From a bacterium (GTDB taxonomy: Bacteria > Desulfobacterota > JAPLJL01), in assembly GCA_028713675.1 (NCBI GenBank), contig JAQTNV010000032.1, positions 1 to 41,627 on the forward strand: a stretch of DNA of 41,627 bases. The letters are read 5' to 3'. Position numbers and translations under genes: made by a program. This document shows, one piece after another, positions 24,235 to 31,979 of this stretch (its first letter is position 1; every line of letters begins with the position of its first letter). A model generated the notes under the pieces. That model saw nothing but the letters and a program-made list of their open reading frames with translations. It had not been told where the DNA came from and did not search any database.

Positions 24235-25365
24235 TTACTTGAACGTGACCTCCACCAGGCGGGTTTCGCCCTTTAAAAACTCGGTGGGCCGGTAGTAGCT
24301 CACGTATTCGATCCGCCCGTTTTCCCGGGCGAACTCGGGGTGGGCGAGGCCGGAGTAGTCCCACTGTTCGCTGTCGAGCGGCGCCAGGCCCTGGTGGAAT
24401 TCCCGGGCGTCCGACCAGGGCCCCTCCGGGCGGTCGGCAGTGCGGAAGGAGAGGGTGTTGACCAGGGGGGTGCTGTAGACGGCCAGGAATTTCTTCAGGT
24501 AATCGTTCCAGTGCACCGTGATCATCGTGGCGGCTTCCAGGACCTTGACCGCGGTATCCAGGTTGCCGTTCCAGGTGTTCGCGCCCTGGTAGAATTCCCA
24601 CGCCTGCCGGTTGAGCGCCTCGGAAAATCTCACGCGTCCGAGGAAATTGGGCCAGGAGAGCCATTCCGATCGGCATCCGTACACATAAACATATCCGTCA
24701 TGGATCAGGGCGCCCGACCCGATCTGCGTCGCGCCCTCGGGAAACAGGAGCGTGGGCTCATCCGCCCCGGGGTTGACCTCCGGGCGGACCGGGAGAAGGT
24801 CCGGGCTTTCCCAGGTGGCGAAGGAATATCCGACCATCTCGAAGTTCCAGGCCCCCGGCCGGGCGAAAACCTTGCTGTAGAACACCAGGGCTTTCCCCGA
24901 ATCCGGGTCCACCACCACCGGCCCCGGCCATAAGGCCCAGCGTGACTGGTCCGCCTCCGGGATATCAGTCCGGAAATGCGCCTGGTTGTAATTAAATTCT
25001 TCGTTGGTAAAGGGCAGAAACTCATATGGGGCGTTGTTCGCGTCCAGTGGCTCATCCCGGCAATCGATGCCGTCGCTCGGGTCGGAATCCGTCGACCGGC
25101 ACCAGGTGCTCGACCGCCAGGTGGCCCCGTCCGCGGCGGCGGACTCCAGGGCGGTGTCGCCGAAGACCCAGACCGATTTCCCGCCGAAGCGGGCGCTGAA
25201 ACCCCCGTCTCTTCCCCGGATGGCGTCCTGGAATTTGACCGGCCCGATTTCCCGGGTCGACGCGACTTCCCCCGCGGGAGGGCGGGGAGTGGACCCGCAG
25301 GCGATTAATCCCGGCAGGCAAACCAGTAAAAGCAGTATGAAATAATGATTACGGGTTGTTTTCAT
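24235..25365 (-). CDS. DUF4185 lipoprotein (five-bladed propeller-like)
   Basis: A 376-residue protein with a lipoprotein signal ending LIAC (Cys23). The mature part shows the DUF4185 layout: RDGGFSARFGGKSVWVFGDTAL near the N-terminus, LPFTNEEFNYN, WALWPGPVVVDPDSGKALVFYSKV, GSGALIHDGYVYVYGC, TMITVHWNDYLKKFLAVYSTP and WDYSGLAHPEFARENGRIEYVSYYRP at the end. These resemble the blades of glycosidase-like five-bladed propellers; a carbohydrate target is plausible but the catalytic residues cannot be confirmed. First gene of a two-gene unit with the beta-barrel protein. Confidence 0.85.
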   Translation of the reverse strand: MKTTRNHYFILLLLVCLPGLIACGSTPRPPAGEVASTREIGPVKFQDAIRGRDGGFSARFGGKSVWVFGDTALESAAADGATWRSSTWCRSTDSDPSDGIDCRDEPLDANNAPYEFLPFTNEEFNYNQAHFRTDIPEADQSRWALWPGPVVVDPDSGKALVFYSKVFARPGAWNFEMVGYSFATWESPDLLPVRPEVNPGADEPTLLFPEGATQIGSGALIHDGYVYVYGCRSEWLSWPNFLGRVRFSEALNRQAWEFYQGANTWNGNLDTAVKVLEAATMITVHWNDYLKKFLAVYSTPLVNTLSFRTADRPEGPWSDAREFHQGLAPLDSEQWDYSGLAHPEFARENGRIEYVSYYRPTEFLKGETRLVEVTFK

Positions 25366-25752
25366 AATAATTCAATTATAAACCGTTATAGCATCCGATT
25401 TGTCATTCTGAGCGAACCTGTCCACCGACTTGTCCAGCGACTTGTCCAGCGACTTGTCCAGCGAAGCCCTGGCGTAGTTGGAAGCCCTGGCGTAGTTGGA
25501 AGCTTTGGCGTAGGAGGAGCGAAGAATCTCGCTGTAGCTACTTTTTCATTTTTGGGGGGGAAGGTTTCGCTCTCCAATCAGGTCATGGGTTATGGGTCAT
25601 AGGTGTTAGGTTAAAATCAAAAAGAAAATATCTTCCCCCTTTGTTGAAAGGGGGATCAAGGGGGATTTTCAATACCCTTTGCTCTATGCCCTCTGCCCTA
25701 TGCGATGATGATGGACTCTATGGACACTATGAACTCAATGGACTCTTTTGCC
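25366..25752. repeat. Repeat-rich spacer: 12-bp, 18-bp, 7-bp and 9-bp arrays
   Basis: 25401-25530 has three copies of a 12-bp unit (GACTTGTCCAGC) and two of AAGCCCTGGCGTAGTTGG. 25554-25577 matches the end of the 23081-23255 element. 25581-25612 is GGTCATG/GGTTATG heptamers. 25631-25665 has a hairpin TCCCCCTTTGTTGAAAGGGGGA. 25678-25704 is CCCTATG units, 25705-25745 is ATGGACACT-type nonamers and 25747-25782 more heptamers running into the flavoprotein stop. No gene is seen. Confidence 0.75.
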
Positions 25753-26352
25753 CTATGCGCTTTGCCCTTTGCCCATGATCTTTTTCGCCGTTTCCTCCGC
25801 CTGCTTCAGGTAGGGCTCGAGCTCGGCCTCGGTCGTTTTGATCCCCACGCCGCAGGCGCGGATGAGGTGGCTTTCCTCGAATCCGTACCACTTGAAGATG
25901 GAACCGTAGCGGGCGGGAACCTTGGCGAACTTGTCCGGGTCCGATTGTCCCTGGGTGGTGATGAAGACCAGCTTTTTCCCGGGGGCGATGCGGCTGGGCG
26001 AGGGATTGGTGACGTAGTCCGGCTTGAGAAATGAATACGTGCGGTCGATGAAGCACTTGAGCTGGCCGGTGACATCGGTGTAGTAAATCGGGGTGGCGAT
26101 CACCAGCGTGTCCGTCCGTTGCACGGACTCGAGCACCTCGGTGAGATCGTCCTTCAGCACGCATCGGTCCAGTTTGGTTTTGCAGGTGTAACAGGCCTGG
26201 CAGCCCCGGAAGGTGAGCCGGTTCAGGTTGTAGCTGAGGGTTTCGGCGCCGAGCCTGGCCGCGGTCTCCAGGAAGCGGGCGGCGATGGCGGCGCTGTTGC
26301 TGTGCGGCCGCGGACTTCCCAATAAGCACGTGATTTTCAAGGTTTCCTCCAT
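25753..26352 (-). CDS. Iron-sulfur flavoprotein-like NADPH-dependent FMN reductase
   Basis: About 199 residues. ITCLLGSPRPHSNSAAIA at the N-terminus is the flavodoxin-type FMN phosphate loop and IATPIYYTDVTGQLKCFIDR the flavin-ring loop. CQACYTCKTKLDRC fits the compact CX2CX2CX4-7C motif that holds a 4Fe-4S cluster in iron-sulfur flavoproteins (Isf) of anaerobes, which pass electrons from ferredoxin to other acceptors, including oxygen or peroxide. I start at ATG 26352 because the fold begins there; GTG 26391, two bases after the upstream stop, would add 13 unconserved residues and imply coupling with that gene. Confidence 0.88.
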   Translation of the reverse strand: MEETLKITCLLGSPRPHSNSAAIAARFLETAARLGAETLSYNLNRLTFRGCQACYTCKTKLDRCVLKDDLTEVLESVQRTDTLVIATPIYYTDVTGQLKCFIDRTYSFLKPDYVTNPSPSRIAPGKKLVFITTQGQSDPDKFAKVPARYGSIFKWYGFEESHLIRACGVGIKTTEAELEPYLKQAEETAKKIMGKGQSA

Positions 26353-26393
26353 TTTAAAATCGGTGTCGGGCTCAATCCGTTTCACTATCACCT

Positions 26394-27185
26394 TTAAAAG
26401 CGAGCTTGAAAAGCCAATCCGATTTGGTCTTTGAAAATATATGGGATTAGCTGACTCCTTTTTTCCAATTGTCGCTCCTTATATTCCTCATTATTCGTAT
26501 AGACTTTATTAGAATGATAAATCGCCTCGAGAATTTGAAAAACAATTAAATAGGGAATATATGCATTTGGATTTAATCTGTCTTCATGTTCTGAAGCACA
26601 GCTTTCTCGACAAGAGTCTGTATCGCACATTTCACAGCCAAAACCATGAAGCGATTCACCGACTTCCACTCCGATAGCGCCGGCGAGAACAAGTAAGAAT
26701 CTTAGAGAAAATGAAATGCCCATTTTTAAACCAGAGGCGTTGGTGTATCCATCTGCGGGAATGGGCCAGAAAGCATTGATAAAAAGGAAAGGCAATATCG
26801 CGCTTGTTGAACAAAGATTGCTGGGGTCAGGCCCGCTTTCATGCGAGCAGATCTGGCCCCAAATGACTGTAAGCGCGATAGGGGAAAAATCCCATATCAA
26901 TGGGAAATAATAATTCATAGGCCTGATCTTTTCCTGGTTGAGATTGTAACCTGACGGCATGTTTTTCTTGTTCTGTTCGCTTGTTATCGCTGAGGGATAA
27001 TCGGCGGTTAGTGTATAAGGTAAAAAGGAATAAACATTCAAATTTGTTTTTTCATATTTTTTGAGAACACTATAAGCGTTTGAATGAGCAGGAAAGACAA
27101 CAGGAAACAGGATCCCGATAATAAAAGACAGCAAAAATGATTTATTTTTAAACTTAGAGAAATCTGAAAAACGGTTAAATATCAT
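26394..27185 (-). CDS. AT-rich predicted exported membrane protein, unknown
   Basis: A 263-residue protein. A Sec leader (about 15-38, FLLSFIIGILFPVVFPAHSNA) is followed by hydrophobic stretches IALTVIWGQIC, AILPFLFINAFWPI, FSLRFLLVLAGAIGVEV and PYLIVFQILEAIY. A cysteine-dense stretch GFGCEMCDTDSCRESCASE near residues 182-200 suggests disulfides. Codon use is AT-rich, unlike the GC-rich genes on both sides, which hints at acquisition. The C-terminus ends GLAFQARF, with a final aromatic residue as in beta-barrel proteins. No family is recognised. Confidence 0.75.
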   Translation of the reverse strand: MIFNRFSDFSKFKNKSFLLSFIIGILFPVVFPAHSNAYSVLKKYEKTNLNVYSFLPYTLTADYPSAITSEQNKKNMPSGYNLNQEKIRPMNYYFPLIWDFSPIALTVIWGQICSHESGPDPSNLCSTSAILPFLFINAFWPIPADGYTNASGLKMGISFSLRFLLVLAGAIGVEVGESLHGFGCEMCDTDSCRESCASEHEDRLNPNAYIPYLIVFQILEAIYHSNKVYTNNEEYKERQLEKRSQLIPYIFKDQIGLAFQARF

Positions 27186-27224
27186 TCTGCTTATATATCC
27201 TAGAATAATATTTCCTCGGTCCCG

Positions 27225-27551
27225 TTAATTTTTCTTCTTGACGAAGTAAAACCCGCAGAGCGCGTTGACCAGTTCCAGGTCTTCGGGCTTGCTCGGGAAG
27301 ATCTGGCATTCGGTGTAACGGTTCTTATAGATACTGCACTCGGCCTGTTTTTTGGAGTTGTAAACCAGGTGGTGGCAGTCGGTCCCGATTATTCTGATGA
27401 ATTCCTGGACGTATTTGTCGTCCGCGAAAGGCCCCGGGGTCAGCTTGTCCCCCTTGCAGCAGATTCCGCAGCGCCGGCATTTGCCCTGGCGCACCCATCC
27501 GTCCTTGTTCTTTTTCGTCTTCTTCTTCGTATTCAAATTTATTTTGTTCAT
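27225..27551 (-). CDS. YkgJ-type zinc/iron-chelating cysteine cluster protein
   Basis: A 108-residue protein. GKCRRCGICCKGDKL (about 23-37) with further Cys in DCHHLVYNSKKQAECSIY and ECQIFPSKPED is the YkgJ-family cysteine cluster. These proteins bind a metal ion or cluster; their function is unknown, though some relate to flagellin methylation. The lysine-rich N-terminus (NTKKKTKKNKDG) is unusual. It lies 88 bp downstream of the ferredoxin gene with a heptamer hairpin in between. Confidence 0.88.
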   Translation of the reverse strand: MNKINLNTKKKTKKNKDGWVRQGKCRRCGICCKGDKLTPGPFADDKYVQEFIRIIGTDCHHLVYNSKKQAECSIYKNRYTECQIFPSKPEDLELVNALCGFYFVKKKN

Positions 27552-27556
27552 TTTGA

Positions 27557-27630
27557 TCGGAGATAGGAGATTGGAGATTGAAGATAGGTTTTTGTGTTTT
27601 CCCCTATCTCCTATCTGCCATCTACCATAT
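27557..27630. repeat. Inverted heptamer hairpin between ferredoxin and YkgJ genes
   Basis: GATAGGAGATTGGAGATT units on the left and CCTATCTCCTATCTGCC units on the right are complementary and 7-bp periodic. This is another inverted pair of arrays, about 20 bp after the ferredoxin stop. Confidence 0.7.
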
Positions 27631-27639
27631 CCTGTTTTT

Positions 27640-28554
27640 TCAGCTCAAATCTAAATGGATTTCCTTGAAGTAATCCAGCAGGTTCTCCTTCAGGGGCAGG
27701 ATCTGGGTCAGCCGGATCGCGTGGTGGGGGCAGGTGTGCTGGCAGATCCCGCAGCCGATGCAGAGGTCCTCCTGCACCCAGACCTTGTCGCCCTTCACCT
27801 TGATCGCCCCGGCCGCGCACTTGTTCACGCACTCGAAGCAGCCCTGGCAGGTGGGAAGGGCCTTGGCGACGAACCCGATGCTGACCATGCTGTATTTCTT
27901 GACCAGCGGGGAATAATACTTGAGGTTGGCCATGGCCACGCAGCAGCAGGGGCAGCAGAAGCAGACCTCGATGAATTTGTGGTGCTGTTTCTTCGGGATT
28001 CCCATCACCTGGTTCTCGGGGATGGCGTGGGCCGCGAAGGCCGGGAGGCCGAGTTCGGCCGCCTTGCGGACATGGGCCTTGGCTTCCTCGACCCCCACCT
28101 CGTGCCCGAGCGGGCCCTTGAGCAGAACCCGGGCGCCTTCCCCCAGGTCCAGGCACCCGAAATCGATCGGGTAATCCCGGCATTCCATTCCCTGGCGGCA
28201 GAGGCACTTGTCCATGATGAAGAGGAAACCGGCTTTTTCGATCATCTCGTCCAGGAGCTGCAGGGGCATCACGGTCCCGGGCGCGGCCTTGACCTTGGCG
28301 TTCAGGGGCACCACCCGGGACAGGACCGGCTGGCGGAAATAGGGGGCGAAAAACCCCCGGTCCACCAGAAAGCGGTAAAAGCGGGTCTGCCCGTACCGCG
28401 GCATCAGCCAGTTCCCGATCCGGATGACGCGGGAAAGGTCGTCGAAATCCTCGGGGGTGAAGACATACTCCTTGCCCTCGACCCGGTCCTTGATCTTCCG
28501 TCGCATCCAGCGGCCGACCTGGCGCAGGTCCTCGAAGACGAATTTTCTTTCCAT
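27640..28554 (-). CDS. 4Fe-4S ferredoxin-domain protein with extra cysteine cluster
   Basis: A 304-residue soluble protein. The C-terminal part holds two 4Fe-4S sites: CQGCFECVNKC (Cys236, 239, 242, 246) and CIGCGICQHTC (Cys265, 268, 271, 275). Before it are DKCLCRQGMEC (117-125), DFGC (134) and a striking CFCCPCCC run (198-205), which could bind a further cluster. The fold before residue 110 is not recognised. This architecture is known as a ferredoxin-like protein in anaerobes and probably feeds electrons to a nearby reductase. The ribosome site AAGGGGGAAG precedes ATG 28554. Gene order suggests co-transcription with the small protein upstream. Confidence 0.88.
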   Translation of the reverse strand: MERKFVFEDLRQVGRWMRRKIKDRVEGKEYVFTPEDFDDLSRVIRIGNWLMPRYGQTRFYRFLVDRGFFAPYFRQPVLSRVVPLNAKVKAAPGTVMPLQLLDEMIEKAGFLFIMDKCLCRQGMECRDYPIDFGCLDLGEGARVLLKGPLGHEVGVEEAKAHVRKAAELGLPAFAAHAIPENQVMGIPKKQHHKFIEVCFCCPCCCVAMANLKYYSPLVKKYSMVSIGFVAKALPTCQGCFECVNKCAAGAIKVKGDKVWVQEDLCIGCGICQHTCPHHAIRLTQILPLKENLLDYFKEIHLDLS

Positions 28555-28591
28555 GGCTTCCCCCTTTCCCTCGTATCGGGTGATTTATTTT

Positions 28592-28642
28592 AAATTGGTA
28601 ATTTGAAATTTATTTGGTTATTGGAGCTTGGTCATTGGAATT
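28592..28642. repeat. TTGGNNA-type heptamer repeat, copy 1
   Basis: 7-bp periodic TTGGTAA, TTGGTTA, TTGGAGC, TTGGTCA, TTGGAAT units between two genes. The same series in inverted orientation is at 39153-39213. Confidence 0.7.
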
Positions 28643-29097
28643 TATTTGGATATCTCATGCATCGTGATCCGGCACTTGGGGGCGCCCCCGGGGATGGTTT
28701 CCTCCACCCGGAGGTCCCCGCCGCAGAGCCGGAACATGACCCGGTCCATGTCCATGGCGGCATCGCAGACGCCCTGCTGGTCAGGGCGGTGAAATCCGTA
28801 GGGGCACTCGAGAATAAAGAATTCGAATTGGCCGGGTTTCTCCCCGGAGAGTTCCATTTTAAAACCCATCTTCCGGCAGGAATCCACCAGGGTTTCCTTC
28901 ACCCCCTGGAGGTTCTCGCTCCGTTTCAGGCCGGAAGGTGAATAAAAGGAGACCCGGCCCAGGTTCCGGCACCACCCCCGGACCAGCGACTCCCCGACTC
29001 CCGGCACCCGGTAGAGGCGTTCGTAGAACCGGCCCAGCGAGAGCATGAATTTTCCCATGGCCTCCGGCCGGGGAAAGGGGGATGGTTTTTTTCCCAT
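28642..29097 (-). CDS. Cysteine-containing protein of unknown function (possible ATC-hydrolase/V4R-like)
   Basis: A 151-residue protein, possibly a small-molecule sensor or hydrolase. The C-terminal third, ECPYGFHRPDQQGVCDAAMDMDRVMFRLCGGDLRVEETIPGGAPKCRITMHE, has Cys spacing and the closing C-R-I pattern of V4R and L-2-amino-thiazoline-4-carboxylate hydrolase-like domains. The N-terminus (GKFMLSLGRFYERLYRVPG) is helical and basic. GAGG lies ten bases before ATG 29097. It sits between a metallopeptidase and the ferredoxin, in the same direction. The family link is an impression from the pattern only. Confidence 0.6.
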   Translation of the reverse strand: MGKKPSPFPRPEAMGKFMLSLGRFYERLYRVPGVGESLVRGWCRNLGRVSFYSPSGLKRSENLQGVKETLVDSCRKMGFKMELSGEKPGQFEFFILECPYGFHRPDQQGVCDAAMDMDRVMFRLCGGDLRVEETIPGGAPKCRITMHEISK

Positions 29098-29133
29098 GGT
29101 TGCGGTCCTCCGGGCTTTATTCCCCGGTATTCT

Positions 29134-30069
29134 TTAATTGAAGATTCCGTTCACGTAAGCCATGAATTCGTTGTATTCTTCCTCGGTCGGGAAAATTCTG
29201 GCGGCCGGAAGCCGGTAAAGATCCTGTTTTCTGCTTTCCAGGTTGTCCAGGAATTCCCGCCACCGCGGCTCGGCCTCCCCGAGCGGCATTCCCAGGGCCG
29301 CCTCCAGGAAAGAGGGGTATCCGCTTTTCTCGTTTTTCCGCACCAAGTCCAGGAAACTTTTCCATTTTCCCTGTTTGAACAGGAATATGCAAACCAGGCT
29401 GGCCTCCGAGACGCTCCCGGAACCGTCCAGGATTTCCTCCAGGCTGAGCCGGGCCAGCCGGCCCGAGAGTTCCTGGACCCTCCAGGGGCTCGGGTATCCC
29501 CACCGGACGCGGAGCTCCCCGTTTTTCTCGTACCCGTAGAATCTTTCCGCGAACGCGGGGATCCCCTCCACCGCCCAGGAGGGGACGTGGGGGAGCGAGG
29601 AATCCACCAGGGGGTGCAGGATCTCGTGGGTGAAGGTCCCCCAGCCGGCGTTCCCGTGCGTGAAGAAAGCGCGGTAGCGGGCGTGGTAGGCGCCCGCGAA
29701 AATCTCGGGGAAGGTATTCACCCCCATTTCTTCCTGCATGAATTTCCTGAGCTCCGGGGCGTCGGGCAGGATATAGGCGTGGAGGGGGAATTTATAACGG
29801 ACCGGGAAAAAGTCGCGGTTGAAAACATCGATAAACTGGTCGGAGGTCCGGCCGAAATCCGCCAGCTTTTCCCGGGGGAGGTTGGAATGGAAGACGAAAT
29901 ATTTCGTGCTCAGGTGGTTCTGAAACAGGCGGTCAAGCTTTTGCCGCTCATGGGCGGCTACCGGGACCAGCACCGTGTCGGGGTGGAAATAGGCGTAAAT
30001 GGACGCGGCCAGGATCGAGAGCAGGACGGCCTTGCGGACGAGGTGGGCGTTTTTAGAGATCTTCGGCAA
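29134..30069 (-). CDS. Membrane-anchored HEXXH metallopeptidase (peptidase MA-like)
   Basis: About 311 residues. A single hydrophobic segment (VRKAVLLSILAASIYAYF) near the N-terminus would anchor it with the domain outside the cytoplasm. HEILH within GTFTHEILHPLVDSSLP is a gluzincin-type HEXXH zinc motif, and PSWAVEGIPAFAERFYG downstream supplies the third ligand Glu, as in the MA-like/DUF1570 peptidases. I chose the TTG at 30069, 8 bp after the upstream stop, because the ATG at 30153 would overlap that gene by 76 bp; the start is uncertain. The substrate is unknown. Confidence 0.8.
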   Translation of the reverse strand: MPKISKNAHLVRKAVLLSILAASIYAYFHPDTVLVPVAAHERQKLDRLFQNHLSTKYFVFHSNLPREKLADFGRTSDQFIDVFNRDFFPVRYKFPLHAYILPDAPELRKFMQEEMGVNTFPEIFAGAYHARYRAFFTHGNAGWGTFTHEILHPLVDSSLPHVPSWAVEGIPAFAERFYGYEKNGELRVRWGYPSPWRVQELSGRLARLSLEEILDGSGSVSEASLVCIFLFKQGKWKSFLDLVRKNEKSGYPSFLEAALGMPLGEAEPRWREFLDNLESRKQDLYRLPAARIFPTEEEYNEFMAYVNGIFN

Positions 30070-30077
30070 AAATAAAT

Positions 30078-30374
30078 TTAACCCCGTTTCTTGACCAGGA
30101 ACCAGATCAAAATGCCCAGGGACAGCCCGCCCACCAGCCCGATCAGGGCGCATTCCATCATCAGGTTGAACGAGGCGTGGGCGGTCGGCCCCAGGAGCGC
30201 CTTCTGCACCACGTCCAGGTTCTCGCCCCGGGCGAGGACGGTGTTGAAGGACAGCTTGCCGACCAGGGGGACGGAAGGCCGGATTAGGAACCCGATCATG
30301 CCGCCCAGGAAAAACCAGAGAAACCCGATCACCCCGATCACGACCGACGCTTCCCGTTTGCTCATTTGGCTCAT
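30078..30374 (-). CDS. Small two-helix membrane protein, unknown
   Basis: A 98-residue protein with hydrophobic segments at about 11-32 (VVIGVIGFLWFFLGGMIGFLI) and 72-93 (ECALIGLVGGLSLGILIWFLV), joined by a loop containing PSVPLVGKLSF. The GxxxG-like spacing within both helices suggests packing or oligomerisation. It lies immediately before the metallopeptidase gene and 47 bp after another small gene in the same direction. No family is recognised. Confidence 0.7.
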   Translation of the reverse strand: MSQMSKREASVVIGVIGFLWFFLGGMIGFLIRPSVPLVGKLSFNTVLARGENLDVVQKALLGPTAHASFNLMMECALIGLVGGLSLGILIWFLVKKRG

Positions 30375-30421
30375 CTTTTATCTCCTCTCCTTGCAGTCCA
30401 AAATAAATTGTCCACCAGATC

Positions 30422-30862
30422 TCAGCCCGGGAGGGCCGGCCACCGGCATTTCCGCGCGTAGTAACACTTCCGGCCGACTTCGTTTTCGGTAACGGACAAT
30501 TCCATGAATAAATTCGAGACGGTCACCTTGATGGTGATTTCCTCCACGAAACTGATGGTGATGATATCGTTTTTAAAAGAGATCGAATTAATCGTCCCCG
30601 CGCCCTTCTTCTCGTCGTCCGCGATCCCGCAGGCCTGGGCGTTATAAATATAGAGGCAGGCGGAGACGACGTGATGCTCCCATTTTTTTACCAGCAGGAA
30701 ATCCCGGGCGATGAAACCGCCTTTCTCGATCACGGTCAGGGGAATGTCGATGGATTTCTTGTACTGGTCGAACCTGACCTGGTCCAGGACGACGCTCCGC
30801 CCCTGGATATAATCGCGGAGGAGGTTCAGATTTTCAGTTTCCCGGACCGGGACCTTGTGCAT
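30422..30862 (-). CDS. Hypothetical cytosolic protein
   Basis: A 146-residue protein of mixed alpha/beta content with no signal peptide or membrane segment. Notable strings are LVKKWEHHVVSACLYIYNAQACG and the strand-like NDIITISFVEEITIKVTVSNLFMELS. CYYARKC near the C-terminus could bind metal. It begins the run of small genes that leads to the ferredoxin. I do not recognise it. Confidence 0.65.
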   Translation of the reverse strand: MHKVPVRETENLNLLRDYIQGRSVVLDQVRFDQYKKSIDIPLTVIEKGGFIARDFLLVKKWEHHVVSACLYIYNAQACGIADDEKKGAGTINSISFKNDIITISFVEEITIKVTVSNLFMELSVTENEVGRKCYYARKCRWPALPG

Positions 30863-30889
30863 ATCTATTTCCTCTGGATTACCGCCTGA

Positions 30890-31003
30890 TTATGAAAAAT
30901 CCCCTGGATCCTCGATCGCCTCGAGAAATCGCGCGGGGGACACAATCCTGATTTCCCGGAATTTCCCGAGCTTTAAAAGATGCTGATCGCCGGATACTTG
31001 GTC
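30890..31003 (-). pseudogene. C-terminal remnant of a PIN-domain toxin gene
   Basis: Minus-strand translation reads SGDQHLLKLGKF, REIRIVSPARFLEAIEDPG and ends in TAA at 30890-30892. The motif SGD-x-HLL-x-L and (I/V)-x-PxxFL are the C-terminal signature of PIN-family toxins (the SGDKHLL type). Nothing of the N-terminal part remains; the sequence runs directly into the 3' end of the AT-rich Sel1 gene, whose stop TGA (31002-31004) falls in the join. This suggests that the AT-rich block replaced the rest of the toxin gene. Confidence 0.75.
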
Positions 31004-31970
31004 AAAAAAGTTTCATTTTGCTGCAAGCTTTTTCAAGACCGAGCATGCATGCTTTTGAAATAAATAATTCCGACATTTCATAGTCTTTATTTACGCCGGA
31101 ACCTTTTTCGTGAAATATTCCCATTGCATAACAATCTTCGGCTCTTTCGTTTTCACAAGCTTTTCGATGAAGCAACAACGCTTTTTGGAAATTTTGGTCG
31201 TTATATCTTTCGCCGGAGCGATAGATGATGGCCAAATTATGACAACAATTGGGATCTCCGAGATCACAGCCTTTTTGATAAAAGTGGATGGCTTTGTCGA
31301 TATCTTTCGAAATCCCGTTGCCGAAATTATAAGCGATTCCAATATTGCGGCAGCCTAAACTGTGCCCCATTTCACATGCGTTTGAGTAAATAGAGAATGC
31401 TTTTTCGAGATTTTTTTCAACTCCTTGCCCATTGATAAACATAGTTCCAAAGTTATTACAACCCAAATAATTGCCTAAATCGCATGATTTCTTCAAATAA
31501 ACAAAGGCCTTTTTGTAATCTTTCGGAATATCTTCACCAGAAAGATATTCAAACCCTAAGCTATTACATCCAAAGGAATTTCCTAATTCACAAGATTTTT
31601 GAAAAAAGTACATGGCGCTATCATGATTTTTATCGATATTTGCACCAAAAAGGTACATTCTTCCTAAAACGAAGCAGATTTCATCATTATTGTTCTTCTT
31701 GCATTCGGTTGAAAGGGAATCCAGGGTTTTTTGAGAAGATAGTTTTTCTAAAAAGAAATTTCTTTGAGGAATGTACGCGATAAGCGAATAACGAAGTCCC
31801 TTCAGGCAAGCTTCAAAGTTTCCTTTATCGCATTCATAAAGCAGTTGGTTGATGTTTAATTTTACAGTGGGCGTGGTTTTCTGATCCTGACCTAAAAGAA
31901 GAAAAGGAAAAAAAGAAATAAATAGCAGACAAATAACTGTATTTGTAAATATTCCAATATGATTTTTCAT
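31002..31970 (-). CDS. Secreted cysteine-rich Sel1-repeat protein
   Basis: A 322-residue protein. A Sec leader (1-28, ending LLLGQ) is followed by about six Sel1-like repeats of 36 residues, each with two cysteines near the helix ends: SCELGNSFGCNSLGFEYLSG, SCDLGNYLGCNNFGTMFING, ACEMGHSLGCRNIGIAYNFG, GCDLGDPNCCHNLAIIYRSG, ACENERAEDCYAMGIFHEKG and ACMLGLEKACSKM. The layout matches Helicobacter Hcp-type proteins in which each repeat is locked by a disulfide. It closes the CsgG-like operon, 9 bp after the previous gene, and could be a scaffold for it. Confidence 0.9.
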   Translation of the reverse strand: MKNHIGIFTNTVICLLFISFFPFLLLGQDQKTTPTVKLNINQLLYECDKGNFEACLKGLRYSLIAYIPQRNFFLEKLSSQKTLDSLSTECKKNNNDEICFVLGRMYLFGANIDKNHDSAMYFFQKSCELGNSFGCNSLGFEYLSGEDIPKDYKKAFVYLKKSCDLGNYLGCNNFGTMFINGQGVEKNLEKAFSIYSNACEMGHSLGCRNIGIAYNFGNGISKDIDKAIHFYQKGCDLGDPNCCHNLAIIYRSGERYNDQNFQKALLLHRKACENERAEDCYAMGIFHEKGSGVNKDYEMSELFISKACMLGLEKACSKMKLF

Positions 31971-31979
31971 TTTGTTTGT

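Noticed and set aside
27655-28593. Plus-strand frame of 312 codons
   Set aside because: Shadow of the ferredoxin gene, whose cysteine motifs are clear on the other strand.
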